From Pseudomonadota bacterium (GTDB lineage: Bacteria > Myxococcota_A > UBA9160 > SZUA-336): a stretch of DNA of 64,000 bases. The notes beneath the pieces were generated by a model. That model did not search any database, had not been told where the DNA came from, and saw nothing but the letters and a program-made list of their open reading frames with translations. Where the stretch lies: positions 62,001 to 126,000 of the forward strand of contig QJZC01000052.1 of NCBI GenBank assembly GCA_003247575.1. The letters run 5' to 3'. Made by a program: the position numbers and the translations under genes. Positions 1-11,100 of the stretch are shown in pieces. The stretch's first letter is position 1. Each line of letters begins with the position of its first letter.

Positions 1-3000
1 TAGGCTGCACGGCGGGTTCCGCTGCAGGGGGTGTGGCCTCGATCAAGGAGTCGGTCGTCGGCTCGCCGGGATCGGGCAAGAGGATGTGCGCAGCTCCGCT
101 CTTGCACACGCGCGACTCGAGCTCGGGCGACGTGACGATACAGCGTGGCGCGCAGTCGGCGAGTAGCTGTTCGAGGCGGGCCTGCGGCAGCTCCGGGTCG
201 AGGGGTACGTAGGCCCCGCCGGCTTCGAGCACCCCGACGATTGCGACGGGGAGTGCGCAACTGCGCGGAAGTACGACCGCGACGCGCTCCTCCGTACGCA
301 CACCGAGCGAGACCAAACGATCCGCCAGGGCGCGGGCGCGCTCGTAGAGCTCAGCGTAGGTGAGGTTTCCGTCGGGGGCCACGAGGGCCACCGCATGCGG
401 GCGCCGTCGCGCGTTGTGCTCCACCCCGGCGTGCATGCGCGGGTCCAGCTGCGATTCCGACTCGACCGAGGCGACGGCGTCTTCGACGCGTGGCTCCCTG
501 TGAGTCGGCGGTACGCTGGGACTCGTCTGGAGCTCCGAGCGGTCGAGGCACGACTCGAACTCGTCCGCGTCGTCTTCGGCGAGCGCGGTGTGAGTGCCCA
601 GGCACGCATGGGGCTGGGTCGCGAGTCGGTGCAGGATCGCGTCGAGTCGCGCTTCGAGCCGCGCCAGCGCGGTCGCCGGTATGCGCTCTGCGTCGGCGAC
701 GAGTTCGAAGCGGAGTGCATCCGGACCCGGCGACACGACGAGCGCGAGTGGATAGTGCGTCCGGTCGGCGTAGTGAAAGCTCGCGAGCTCCAGCTCTGCG
801 GGCCCAGCGGCGGCTGCGCTCTCGACCGGATAGTTCTCGAAGGCGAGCAGCGACTCGAAGAGAGGTGTACCGCGGGGGATGTCGCTCACCTGGGCGATCT
901 CGACGAGCGAGAGTGCACCCTCGTCGCGCGAATGCGCGGCGCGCTGTTGGTGATCGGCGAGCCAGGCTGCGACGGGGCGGGCGTCCGGCAGCTTCACGCG
1001 GATGGGGAGCGTCTGTATGAACATGCCGACGCAAGCTTCCGGGTCGGCCCAGTCGGCGGGGCGGCCTGCGACCGTGACGCCGAAGACGACGTCGTCCAGA
1101 CCGGCGTGGCGTGCGAGTAGCAGCGCCCAGGCGCACTCGAGCAAGGTGTTCAGGGTCAGCTGGTGGCTGCGCGCGCAGCTGGCCAGCTCCCTGAAACGCG
1201 CGCCCGCGATCTCGAACGTGTGTCGCAGCACCATGCCCTGCGTCGCTGCCGATGGCTCTGGCTCGTGCGCCCCCGGCGCTCCCACGGGCTGAGGAGACGG
1301 CGCCGTTCTAGATGACAGTGGAATGGGGAGGGGTGTCGGTGCGTCCAAGCCACGCAGCTCGTGTGTCCAGAATTGGCGTGCTCGATCGAGATCGCGCGTC
1401 TTCACCCAAGCCACGTAGTCGCTGAAGGGGCGCGGTGCGGGCAGTGCGAGTGAGACATTCCTGCGCCGTGCGTCGTAGTGAGCGAGCACCTCGCGGAGCA
1501 CGACGGGGATGCTCCAGCCATCGAGAATCAGATGGTGATGCGTCCACACGAGAACGCTTCGGTCTACTCCCAGGCGAAGCAAGCTGAGACGCTGCAGTGG
1601 GGGGTCGGCGAGCGCGAAGCCGCGCGCTCGATCTTCGACGAGCCAGGCGTGGAGTCGGCCTTCCTGCTCGAGCTCCGTCAGGTTGCTCCAGTCGTGGACC
1701 TTGAGCGGAGCTGTGTTCGCGGGGACGACGATCTGAAGCGGCTTGCCAACTACGTCCGTGACTGCACTGCGCAAGGTAGAGTGTCTCTGGATGACCGCGA
1801 CCCAGGCCGCACGGAAGTCTTCGAGGTCGAGAGGCCCGCAGAGCTCGAAGCGAAGTTGGACGACGTACAGGCTGCGGTCGCTCGTCTCGGACAGTCGGGA
1901 GTGCCACCAGAGACCCGCCTGTAGCGGTGTGAGCGGATAGGCCTGCTCGAGCTGTGGGTAGGCCGCGCAAAGCAGCCCGAGCGCGCGATCGTCGAGCTCG
2001 GCGAGCGGGAAGTCGGACACTGTCCTACGGCCGACCTCGTGGCGCGAGCACCAGCGCGCGGCCGCTCGGAGCTCGCGAATGGTCTGCTCCGAGAGCGCGT
2101 CGATCGTCGCACGGGCGTGAAGATCTCGGCTGAACCCGAAGCGGAGCTGGATCTCGCCGCCCTGCAGCGAGGCGTTGAGATCCAGGAGATACGGGCGCAG
2201 ACTATCGGGAGCACGTAGGTTGCCGACCGCTTCGGGCGCTCCACGAACGGGTAGGTCCTCGGGCGCGCTGAGCTCGAGCCGGCCGAAGTAGTTGAAGCCG
2301 AGTTCGGGGACTGGGGCCGTTCCTAGCGCGTTCGCCTCGGTGAGCGCGTAGGCGACTCCGTGGCTCAAGCCTCCGTGAGGCACCGCACGCACCGCTTCCT
2401 TGACCCTGCAGAGGTCGGCCTCGAGATCTGCGTTGGAAGCAACCTCTCCGCGGGCTGGGTCTGCCTCCCCATTTGCACTCGCACTCGTACTCGCACCTAT
2501 ATTCGGAAAGGCCGATACCTCGACCCTCACCGGGAACTGCGCCGTAAACCAGCCGACCGTGCGCGAGACGTCGACGTCGTCGAGGATGTCGGTGCGCCCA
2601 TGCGACTCGAGCTCGATCTCGAAGGTCGTTCGCCCGGTCCAGTTTGCGAGCGCACGAGCGAAGGCGGCCAACACCACCTCGTCGGCACGCATGCGGTAGG
2701 CGCGCGCGGCTCCGCTCAGAAGTCCTTGGCTCGTCTGTGCATCGAGAGTGACACGCACGTACTCGGTGCTCGCCTCGGTGCCATTATCTCCCGCCGAGCC
2801 TACCGAGCTCGTACGCGGAAAGTCGGTCGGGAGCTGCGGGAGCACCTCGGTCGAGCTCATGCTCGCTCTGGCCCGCCGGTCCTCTCCGGTGTTCGAGTCG
2901 GACGACCGTCCCCACGCGTAGAGGCGTTCGACCCAGTGTGCATAGGGGGTCGTACGCGGCGGTAGACGAATGGGCTCCCCTGCCTCCAAGCGCAGATAGG

Positions 3001-6000
3001 CGGAGGCGAGGTCCTCGATCAGAATCCGCCACGACACGGTGTCCACGCAGAGGTGGTGCGCAGTCAGCAGCAGCCGATCTTCGTCGTGGTCCGGCAGCGA
3101 GAGGTGCAGGGCGCGGAACACCGGGCCGTGTGCGAGATCGAGCGTTGTCTGGAATGCCGAGCAGGCCTGCTCGATCTGGCGCGTCGAGTCGGCTGCTCCC
3201 GGCGCTAGCTCCTGTCGATCGAGTACGGCGACGTCGGAATCGACCGGTGCGATCGAGAGCGAGGGGCCGTGCAGACGAATGCGCAATGCGTCGTGGTGGT
3301 CGACGATCGTGCGCAGCGCTCCTGAGAGCGCCTCGAGATCGAGCTGCTTCGGTACGCTGAGCAAGATGGCCTGATTCCAATGATGGGGTGACTGCTTCGC
3401 CCACTCCCTGAAGCGGCGTGCGATCGGAATCCAACCGATCGCTCCTACGTAGGGGGTCTGCGGGGCATGGATGCGCGCCAAGGTTCCCGCTGCGGCGGCT
3501 AGCTGGCGCAAGGTCGGATGTTCGAACACCTGGCGGGGCTTGAGCTCGAGTCCGCGCTGTCGCGCTCGCTGGACCAGCTGGATGCTTGCTATCGAGTCGC
3601 CGCCGAGTTCGAAGAAGCCATCGTCCAGACCGACGCGATCGACCCCGAGAATCTCACTCCAGAGCTCGGCGAGGATCTGTTCTTCGCGACTCTCCGGAGC
3701 CAGGAAGTGGGTGAGGCTCACCGGTGCGCCCGGGTTCGGCAGGGCTTTGCGATCGAGCTTGCCGCTCAGTGTCAGAGGCCATGTATCGAGCGGTACGAGC
3801 TGCGCGGGAATCCACGCGTGCGGAAGCTCTTCCGCGAGCGCGCGCCGCAGCTCGGGCATCCACGCGCGCAGTTTGCGCTCGCGTAGCGGATCGTTCGCGA
3901 CGGCCGTGCTTGCCGCCGCCGCATCCGGTGTCGCCAGCGGGTGGGGCTTGGCGAGGGGTGCGAGGCGCGCGGGTTCGAAGCTGCGCCGCTGTTGGGGTTC
4001 CGACGCGAATACGCAGGCTGCGAAGCGTCGTGGGTCCGAAGGTTCGACCCAGACGATCGCGTCCGCCGCGCGATCGCGCGCCTGCTTCACGAGCTCGCCG
4101 GGATCCCAGCCCTCTTCTGGCCGGTGCTCTGCGAGCTCACGGAGCCTCTTGGTGGTGGCGTCCGCTGGGGCGGCCTGCACTGACTCCAGACGAGCGAACG
4201 CGCGACTCAAGCGGCGATTGGGGATTCCGCGTACTACGGTTACTGAGTGTGGCGCGGCGCGGCCTTCCCTGCCAGGAGCCTCCGCGCTGTGAGCTTGCGG
4301 CTCCGGGGGCTCGGTGTCCGAAGGCCGCACGTCTGCGATCACCCGGGTGAGCTCCAACGTCGGGCTCCATTCGAGGACTCGCGGCGTCGGCTCAGAGGTT
4401 TCCTGGACCGGTGCGACGGTGTCAACCTCGTCTCCCGCGGAACGGTAGACGATCAGGTCGCAGCGAAACGCATTCATTTCGGTAGCCTGGTGTCCCGGCT
4501 TGAGTCGGACCTCGACTCGGGCCACCGAGTTCTCGCTGCCCAGCTGCGCAGCGAGTGCGTACGGATCGAGGACCAGCTCGTTCTCGAGCTTGACTCGACT
4601 CTCCAGCTCGTTTGCGAGCCGAGTCGCGGTAGCTACCGGGCTCGCACGCTCGAGCAACACGTCCGCGTGGAACGCTGACAACCACGGTAGTGCGCGTACG
4701 TCGCCGACGAACAGGATCCCACCGGGACGGAGCTTCTGCAGCGCCTGCTCGAGTACCGTGATCAGATACGCGTAGCTCGGAAAGTACTGCACGACCGAGT
4801 TGAGGATGACCAGGTCGACGGGCTTGCTCACCTGCGGGGGAACATGTGCGGGCTGTGCGTGGAGCTCGACACCCGGCCAGCTTGCCACCTCGGAAGCGAG
4901 CGCATCGATTGCGCTTTGGGACAGATCCGTCCCGATGTAGCGATCGCAGGTCGGGGCCAGCTGGCGCAAGAGCAGTCCGTTGCCGCAGCCGATCTCGATC
5001 ACCGTCCGAGGGGTGAAGGAGCGGAGCGACCGCGTGCACTCCTCGATCCACTCCGCCATGGCTGCCGCTGGATAGGGAGTCTGCGTGTAGCTGCTGATCC
5101 AGCCGCGCGTATCGTGCGGGGGTGTCTCGTCCAGGGCATCCGTGCCCGAAGGCCGTGGATCTGCGCCGGCGGGAGCCGAGTAGAGATCGTCGTAGAGCTG
5201 TTCCCAGTGGGAGACCGCCTCGATCTCTTCCGTCGAGAGAGAACAGGTTGCGCTGGCGACGGCTTCATCGCTAGCGCGGGGCTCTCCGCGCACGTAGGCC
5301 ACCAGACGCTCCGGGTCGTCTCGGCGTACCACGACGGCGTCACGAACTCCCGAGAGGCCGCGCAGACAGGTCTCGATCTCGCCCAGCTCGATCCGCTGGC
5401 CGTGCAGCTTCACCTGGTGGTCGATGCGCCCCAGGTAGTGGATCGCGCCCGTCGGATCCTGAAAGACGCGATCACCGGTCCGGTAGAGGCGCGCACCGGG
5501 AGCGTTGCCGAATGGATCGGGTACGAAGCGCTCCGCACTGAGTCCGGGTTGGTTCACGTAGCCGCGGGCGAGTCCGACTCCACCCAGGTAGAGCTCGCCC
5601 AGCACTCCTGGGGGGACGAGTCGAGCCTCGTCGTCGAGGACGTAGGTCTGGATGTTTGCGATGGGGTGACCGATGGGAGGTGCGGCCAGCTGTTCCGAGT
5701 CGTGTGGAGAGTTTCGCGAGCAGCGCCACACGGTGACGTCCACCGCGGCTTCGGTGGGTCCGTACAGGTTGACCACCTCGGTTTCCGTGCGTGCTTGAAG
5801 CGCGGATACGAGGTCGGACGTGAGCGCCTCTCCGCTGCAGAAGACGTGGCGCAGCGACGTCAGCGAGCGAGCTCGCTCGCACTCCAGGAAGACGCGCAGC
5901 AGCGAGGGTACGAAGTGAAGGGTGGTGATCCCCTCGGAATGGATCAAATCACAGAGCTGGGCGGGGTCGCGTTGCGCTCCAGGCGGGGCAAGCACGAGCC

Positions 6001-8119
6001 TCGCTCCGGTGATCAGCGGCCAGAAGAGCTCCCAGACGGACACGTCGAATCCGATCGGAGTCTTCTGGAGCACGTGGTCGGTCGTGTCGATCGGAAACGC
6101 GGCCTGCATCCAGAGCAGCCGGTTGACGATCGCGCGATGCGACACCCCCACCCCCTTCGGCCTGCCCGTGGAGCCTGAGGTGAAGATCACGTAGGCGAGT
6201 TGAGCGGGATGATCGCGTCGCTGCGGAGGGACCGCCGGACGCGCGGCGAGAGCTGCTTCGAGCAGGTCCAGGTCCAGCCACGTTGCGGCTGAGCTCGCGC
6301 TTCCACGCTCCGTCTCGGCCCCACGCGTGAGCACGATCGAGACGTCCGAGGAGGCGCACATCGCATCGATGCGGGCGGGCGGGAGCTCGGGCTCGAGGGG
6401 TACGTACGCTGCGCCAGCCTTGAGAATGGCCACCAGCCCGATCATGAGTTCGAGCGAGCGCTCGAGACAGATGCCGACGCGGTCCTCGGGCCGCACACCG
6501 CGCGCGATCAGCTCGTGAGCAAGCTGGTTCGCGCGGCGCTCGAGCTCCGCTCCGGTCAGGGTCGTTGCGCGAGCATTCGCTTCCTGCGGCGCCGGCGCGT
6601 GCGGCCGTGACATCGCCAGTTCCGAGTCGAGCTGGCTCATACACAGCAGTGTGCGCTCGGCGTGGGCTTGCAAGGTGCGCTCGATGCGGGTCGTGAGCGA
6701 GCTCTCGAGGTCGAACGCGGTCGCCGTCGCATTCCAACGCTTGACGAGGTCGGTGCGCTCCGCGTCCGTGAGCAGGTCGAGCTCTCGCAGCGGAACGTGT
6801 GGGTTGGCCGTGAGCTGGTCGAGCAAGTGCTCGAAACGGGCCATCCAGCTGCGGATCGTGTCCGCGTCGAAGAGATCGGTGCTGTACTCGACGCTCGCAT
6901 GCCAGCGACCCGAGCGTTCGCTCAGGAACAGTTGAAGGTCGAACTTGGCCGTCCCGCTGTCTGCGTGCAGGGGCTCGAAGAGCAGCTCGGCGTCGCTCTC
7001 GCTCGGCGAGGGCATGTTGAGCAGCACCACCATCACCTGGAAGAGCGGGTTGCGTCCTAGATCTCGCTCGGGCTCGAGGGCTTCGACGAGCAGCTCGAAG
7101 GGAACGTCCTGGTGATCGTACGCGGTGAGGCACTCGCGTCGAAATGCTCGCAGCAGCGTCTGGAACGAGGCCGCGGGGTCGAGCTGCACCCGCAGCACGA
7201 GCGTGTTCACGAAGAAGCCGATCAGGTTCTCGAGCTCCGTGCGGCGTCGGTGAGCCACGGGGGTGCCGAGCGCGATCTCACGTTGGCCGGCTTGCCGGCC
7301 GAGCAGCAGAGCGAAGCCGGCTGCGAGCACCATGAATGGGGTCGCAGCTTCGCTGCGACACAGCTCGGCTACGCGGGCGCCGATCTCGGTCGAAAGGGTG
7401 AAACTCTCGACGGCACCTCGGAACGACGGAACCTGGGGGCGTGGGTGATCCGTGGGCAGCTCGAGCTTGGGGAGCGCTGCGAGCCGATCGCGCCAGAATG
7501 CGACCTCGCGCTCGAGCGCTTCACCCTGCAGCTGCTCGCGCTGCCATTCCGCGTAGTCGGCGTATTGAATCGGAAGCTCGGGAAGCGCTGGCACGCGGCC
7601 CGAGCTCTCGGCGCGGTAGAGCTCGGCGACGTCTCGCAGCAGGAGCCCGAGCGACCAGCCGTCGGCCACGATGTGGTGCAGGGTGAGCAGCAGCACGTGC
7701 TCCTCGCTGCCAAGCTTCAGCAAGCTCGCCCGCACCAGCGGACCCGCTTCGAGATCGAATGGGCGACGAGCTTCGCGCATGGCGATGCGAGCGACGCGCA
7801 GCTCGAGAGCGTCTCGATCCGCGGGGTCGTTCGACCCAGGGCGTAGATCGACTTTGGCCAGCTCGAGCTGGAGCTCCTCGCGGATACACTGCACGACGTG
7901 GCCGTCGTCGAAGGCGAACGTCGTGCGAAGGGACTCGTGGCGTGCCACGACCCGGTTCAGTGCACGCGTCAGGCACTTGACATCGAGCGGTCCTCGCAGC
8001 CGAGCGGCAGTGGGCACGTTGTAGAAAGGGCTGCCTTCGACCAAGCGATCGAGGAACCAGAGCCGTTGCTGCTGATGGCTCGCAGGAGCGATGAACACTT
8101 CGGGTGACGGGGAGCTCAT
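1..8119 (-). CDS. NRPS C (partial, 3' end beyond the left edge): C-A(Ser)-nMT-T-E-C-A
   Basis: Third synthetase of the operon, open at the window edge; about 2,706 residues are visible. The ATG at 8119 overlaps the NRPS B stop as ATGA, so translation is probably coupled. Domains by approximate residue: LCL-type C 10-440 (HHIVADGWS near 151); A from 490 with IFTSGSTGRPKGV near 648; N-methyltransferase inserted in the A domain, 960-1210, with SAM motif EIGCGNG near 1041; end of the A domain near 1451; T 1480-1545 with FFELGGDSI; epimerization domain 1550-2000 (HHLCVDTVSW near 1690); DCL-type C 2060-2490 (HHHLILDGWS near 2198); start of a second A from 2545, cut before its A3 motif. The first A-domain code reads D-V-W-H-F-S-L-V-D, the classic Ser signature, so this module should add N-methyl-D-Ser. 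A DCL domain after E is internally consistent. The second substrate and the release domain lie outside the window. Confidence 0.95.
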   Translation of the reverse strand, partial: MSSPSPEVFIAPASHQQQRLWFLDRLVEGSPFYNVPTAARLRGPLDVKCLTRALNRVVARHESLRTTFAFDDGHVVQCIREELQLELAKVDLRPGSNDPADRDALELRVARIAMREARRPFDLEAGPLVRASLLKLGSEEHVLLLTLHHIVADGWSLGLLLRDVAELYRAESSGRVPALPELPIQYADYAEWQREQLQGEALEREVAFWRDRLAALPKLELPTDHPRPQVPSFRGAVESFTLSTEIGARVAELCRSEAATPFMVLAAGFALLLGRQAGQREIALGTPVAHRRRTELENLIGFFVNTLVLRVQLDPAASFQTLLRAFRRECLTAYDHQDVPFELLVEALEPERDLGRNPLFQVMVVLLNMPSPSESDAELLFEPLHADSGTAKFDLQLFLSERSGRWHASVEYSTDLFDADTIRSWMARFEHLLDQLTANPHVPLRELDLLTDAERTDLVKRWNATATAFDLESSLTTRIERTLQAHAERTLLCMSQLDSELAMSRPHAPAPQEANARATTLTGAELERRANQLAHELIARGVRPEDRVGICLERSLELMIGLVAILKAGAAYVPLEPELPPARIDAMCASSDVSIVLTRGAETERGSASSAATWLDLDLLEAALAARPAVPPQRRDHPAQLAYVIFTSGSTGRPKGVGVSHRAIVNRLLWMQAAFPIDTTDHVLQKTPIGFDVSVWELFWPLITGARLVLAPPGAQRDPAQLCDLIHSEGITTLHFVPSLLRVFLECERARSLTSLRHVFCSGEALTSDLVSALQARTETEVVNLYGPTEAAVDVTVWRCSRNSPHDSEQLAAPPIGHPIANIQTYVLDDEARLVPPGVLGELYLGGVGLARGYVNQPGLSAERFVPDPFGNAPGARLYRTGDRVFQDPTGAIHYLGRIDHQVKLHGQRIELGEIETCLRGLSGVRDAVVVRRDDPERLVAYVRGEPRASDEAVASATCSLSTEEIEAVSHWEQLYDDLYSAPAGADPRPSGTDALDETPPHDTRGWISSYTQTPYPAAAMAEWIEECTRSLRSFTPRTVIEIGCGNGLLLRQLAPTCDRYIGTDLSQSAIDALASEVASWPGVELHAQPAHVPPQVSKPVDLVILNSVVQYFPSYAYLITVLEQALQKLRPGGILFVGDVRALPWLSAFHADVLLERASPVATATRLANELESRVKLENELVLDPYALAAQLGSENSVARVEVRLKPGHQATEMNAFRCDLIVYRSAGDEVDTVAPVQETSEPTPRVLEWSPTLELTRVIADVRPSDTEPPEPQAHSAEAPGREGRAAPHSVTVVRGIPNRRLSRAFARLESVQAAPADATTKRLRELAEHRPEEGWDPGELVKQARDRAADAIVWVEPSDPRRFAACVFASEPQQRRSFEPARLAPLAKPHPLATPDAAAASTAVANDPLRERKLRAWMPELRRALAEELPHAWIPAQLVPLDTWPLTLSGKLDRKALPNPGAPVSLTHFLAPESREEQILAELWSEILGVDRVGLDDGFFELGGDSIASIQLVQRARQRGLELKPRQVFEHPTLRQLAAAAGTLARIHAPQTPYVGAIGWIPIARRFREWAKQSPHHWNQAILLSVPKQLDLEALSGALRTIVDHHDALRIRLHGPSLSIAPVDSDVAVLDRQELAPGAADSTRQIEQACSAFQTTLDLAHGPVFRALHLSLPDHDEDRLLLTAHHLCVDTVSWRILIEDLASAYLRLEAGEPIRLPPRTTPYAHWVERLYAWGRSSDSNTGEDRRARASMSSTEVLPQLPTDFPRTSSVGSAGDNGTEASTEYVRVTLDAQTSQGLLSGAARAYRMRADEVVLAAFARALANWTGRTTFEIELESHGRTDILDDVDVSRTVGWFTAQFPVRVEVSAFPNIGASTSASANGEADPARGEVASNADLEADLCRVKEAVRAVPHGGLSHGVAYALTEANALGTAPVPELGFNYFGRLELSAPEDLPVRGAPEAVGNLRAPDSLRPYLLDLNASLQGGEIQLRFGFSRDLHARATIDALSEQTIRELRAAARWCSRHEVGRRTVSDFPLAELDDRALGLLCAAYPQLEQAYPLTPLQAGLWWHSRLSETSDRSLYVVQLRFELCGPLDLEDFRAAWVAVIQRHSTLRSAVTDVVGKPLQIVVPANTAPLKVHDWSNLTELEQEGRLHAWLVEDRARGFALADPPLQRLSLLRLGVDRSVLVWTHHHLILDGWSIPVVLREVLAHYDARRRNVSLALPAPRPFSDYVAWVKTRDLDRARQFWTHELRGLDAPTPLPIPLSSRTAPSPQPVGAPGAHEPEPSAATQGMVLRHTFEIAGARFRELASCARSHQLTLNTLLECAWALLLARHAGLDDVVFGVTVAGRPADWADPEACVGMFIQTLPIRVKLPDARPVAAWLADHQQRAAHSRDEGALSLVEIAQVSDIPRGTPLFESLLAFENYPVESAAAAGPAELELASFHYADRTHYPLALVVSPGPDALRFELVADAERIPATALARLEARLDAILHRLATQPHACLGTHTALAEDDADEFESCLDRSELQTSPSVPPTHREPRVEDAVASVESESQLDPRMHAGVEHNARRRPHAVALVAPDGNLTYAELYERARALADRLVSLGVRTEERVAVVLPRSCALPVAIVGVLEAGGAYVPLDPELPQARLEQLLADCAPRCIVTSPELESRVCKSGAAHILLPDPGEPTTDSLIEATPPAAEPAVQP

Positions 8120-11100
8120 CGATGAACCTCGGCATCGAGCTTGCGCCCGCCTCGCTTGCGCCGCGTGCGTTTCTTGATGGTGGCGTCCTTGGCGGTGGCG
8201 GATGTAGCCGTTCCGTCAGAGGGACCCGGATCAGAGTCACCCGGATCCCCGCTCATGGACGCTCCGGAAGCACTCGATTCGGAGTCGACCTGCGGATCGG
8301 CAGCGAGCCGCTTCGCGAGTGCTTCGAGGGTCGGAGTGTCGAAGATCGCCTCCACGGATAGCGTACGCGCGAACTCGCGCTCGATGCGTGCTACCAGCTG
8401 TGTTGCCAGCAGGGAATGGCCGCCGAGCTCGAAAAAGTCATCGTGCACGCCGATTCCAGAGGTCGCTAGGAGCTCGCTCCACAACTCCGCGAGCCGCGCT
8501 TCCGACTTGTCGCGCGGGGCGACGTGCGGTGGACGAGCACCCAGCTCGGCGATCGAGGCCGTGCGCAGCTCGAGCGCTCGGCGATCGAGCTTCCCAGAGT
8601 GCGTGTATGGAAAGTCGTCCAGCGGGACAATCTGCTGGGGAACCATCCAGCGGGGTAGCTCTTCCGTGAGCTGGCTGCGAAGCTCCGCAGCATCGAGGGC
8701 AGCCTCGGGCTTCCCACGCACGAAGGCGACGAGCTGTGAGGCGCGCGGCGCCAGCACGACTGCGGCTTCCGACACGCCAGGGAGCGTTCGGAGCCGCGCC
8801 TCGATCTCACCCAGCTCGATGCGGTGGCCCCGCAGCTTGACCTGACCGTCTCGACGCCCCACGAACAGGATGCTGCCATCGGGTGCGAGTCGCGCGAGGT
8901 CGCCGGTTCGATAGAGGCGCGCACCGGGCTCCGGGCGCCCGAAGGGGTCTGGAACGAAACGTTCGGCGGTGATCCGCGCTTGCCCCAGGTAACCGCGAGC
9001 GAGCCCGCCGCCCCCCACGTACAGCTCGCCGAGCACGCCGGGTGGAACGGGTCGCATGGCTCCATCCAGGACGTAGGCGCTGCGACCCGCGAGTGGGCGA
9101 CCGATCGGAATCTCTTGAAGCGGATGGGCGAGCGCCCCGATACCGTGCGTGCAGCTGAAGGTCGTGTTCTCGGTCGGCCCGTAGCCGTTGTGAATCTGGA
9201 GTCCGGGTAGCTCGTGCTGAGCCCGCGCGATGTGCGGCGAGGAGAGCGCTTCCCCCCCGACCAGAAGCTGGCGCAGTCCAGTGAGCGCGCTCACATCCTC
9301 GTCGACCAAGCTGTTGAAGAGCGATGCCGTGAGCCAGGCGGTATCCACCTTGCCAGAACCAAGCGCCTGGCGTAGGGCTGCCGCCGTGGGCAGCCCCGCG
9401 GGGAGGATCACGCAAGTGCCTCCATTTACGAGCGGGCCCCAGATTTCCAAGGTTGCCGCATCGAACGCAGGCGGGGCCGCATGAAGCATCCGTGTGGCGT
9501 CGGACAGGCGTACGTACGACGCGTCGCTCACGAGGTCGAGGATGGAGTGATGCTCGACCGCCACTCCCTTCGGTGTACCGGTCGAGCCCGACGTGTGCAT
9601 GACGTACGCGAGCTGGTGTGGCTGTGCGCGGCCTGCGAGTGGCGATGCGTCGTCTGCGAGATCGAGCTGATCGAGTGTCAGATAGCGCGGATGGTCGTGC
9701 GTTTTCCCGCTGGGGTGCGGCACTTCCGGCCTCGGCTCTGCCACTTCCGCATGGACGAGGGCGCGTGTGATGCAAATCCGAGCCTGCGTGCTGGTGACCA
9801 GCTCGCGCGTGCGCGCAGGCGGAAGGTCGGGCTCCAAGGGCACGAAGGCACCGCCTGCCTTCCATATCGCGAGCGCGGCTGCGATCCACTCAGGGGATCG
9901 TTCGAGCTGAATGGCCACCCGCGCCTCATTGGCGACTCCGGCGGCGCGCAGTGCGCGGGCCCAACGATTGGCGCGCGAGTCGAGGTCCGCGTAGCTCCAG
10001 CTGTCGGAGCCCGCGACGAGGGCCTGGGCCTCGGGCCGCGCCGCTGCTACGCGAGCGATGTGCTCGTGTACGCCGTGATGTGTCAGACGCGCCGCGCCGT
10101 CCCGGTGCGGTCGATACGCGCGCGCGGCCCAGTGCAGGCATTGATCGTCGGAGCATAGCGCGAGCTCGCTGATGCGCGTCGAAGGGTCGCGCAGCGCATG
10201 CGCCAGGAGTCCATCGAAAGCAGCGACCATGCCTTCCATGCGCGGGCGATCGAACAGGTCCGTGCGGTATTCCAGTGCGAGCTCTAGTCCCCCGGGAGTG
10301 GGCTGTGCGCTCAGGGTCAGGTCGAACCTCGCGCTGTGGGTGTCCACAGCGAGTGGACGAAGCGAGAGGCCGGTGGTGTCTGAGGACCGCGTCGAGATCT
10401 CGGGCAGAGGGGCGTTCTGCATTACGAGCATCGCCTGGAAGAAGGGCGTGCGCGCTGGATCGCGCGGTGGCCGCAACACATCCACCAGGTGCTCGAAGGG
10501 TACGTCCGCGTGTGCCCACGACTCGAGGACCTGCCGACGGGTCCGTGCGAGCAGCTCCTCGAAACTCGGATCGTCCGAGAGCTCCGCGCGAAACACGATC
10601 GTATTCAAGAAGCAGCCGACCAGGTCCTCGAGCTCGCTCGCGGGCCGCTCGGCGAGCGGAGAACCGATGCCGAAGTCGTGCTGTCCGGCGAAGCGTCCCA
10701 GTACCGCTTGGTATGCGGCCAACAGCAGCATGTATGGAGTCGCACCGCGTTCCCTGGCGAACCGCTCGAGATCGTGCGCAGTCTCTGGCGCGACGCGCCA
10801 CGTGATCCGGGCGCCGTGGTGGCTGCGCTCCGGGCGGCGCGGTCGATCGCTCGGTAGCTCGAGCGAAGGCAGCGCTTCGAGGCGCGAACGCCAGTAGGAC
10901 ACCTGTCGTTCGAGGGTTCCAGTGTCGAGCTGCTGTTGCTGCCAGGTAGCGAAGTCGGCGTATTGGAGCGGCAACGGGGCGGGCGGGGCTTGCTCCTGGG
11001 AGATCTCCACCGCGTACAGGGCTGCCAAGTCGCGCAGCAGGATGCCGATCGACCACGCATCGCTCGCGATGTGATGCAGCTCGAGTAGGAACACCGAGCG

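Noticed and set aside
4844..6178. A 444-codon plus-strand open frame opposite NRPS C
   Set aside because: The minus strand reads through as an A domain and N-methyltransferase with all core motifs, so this frame is a shadow.
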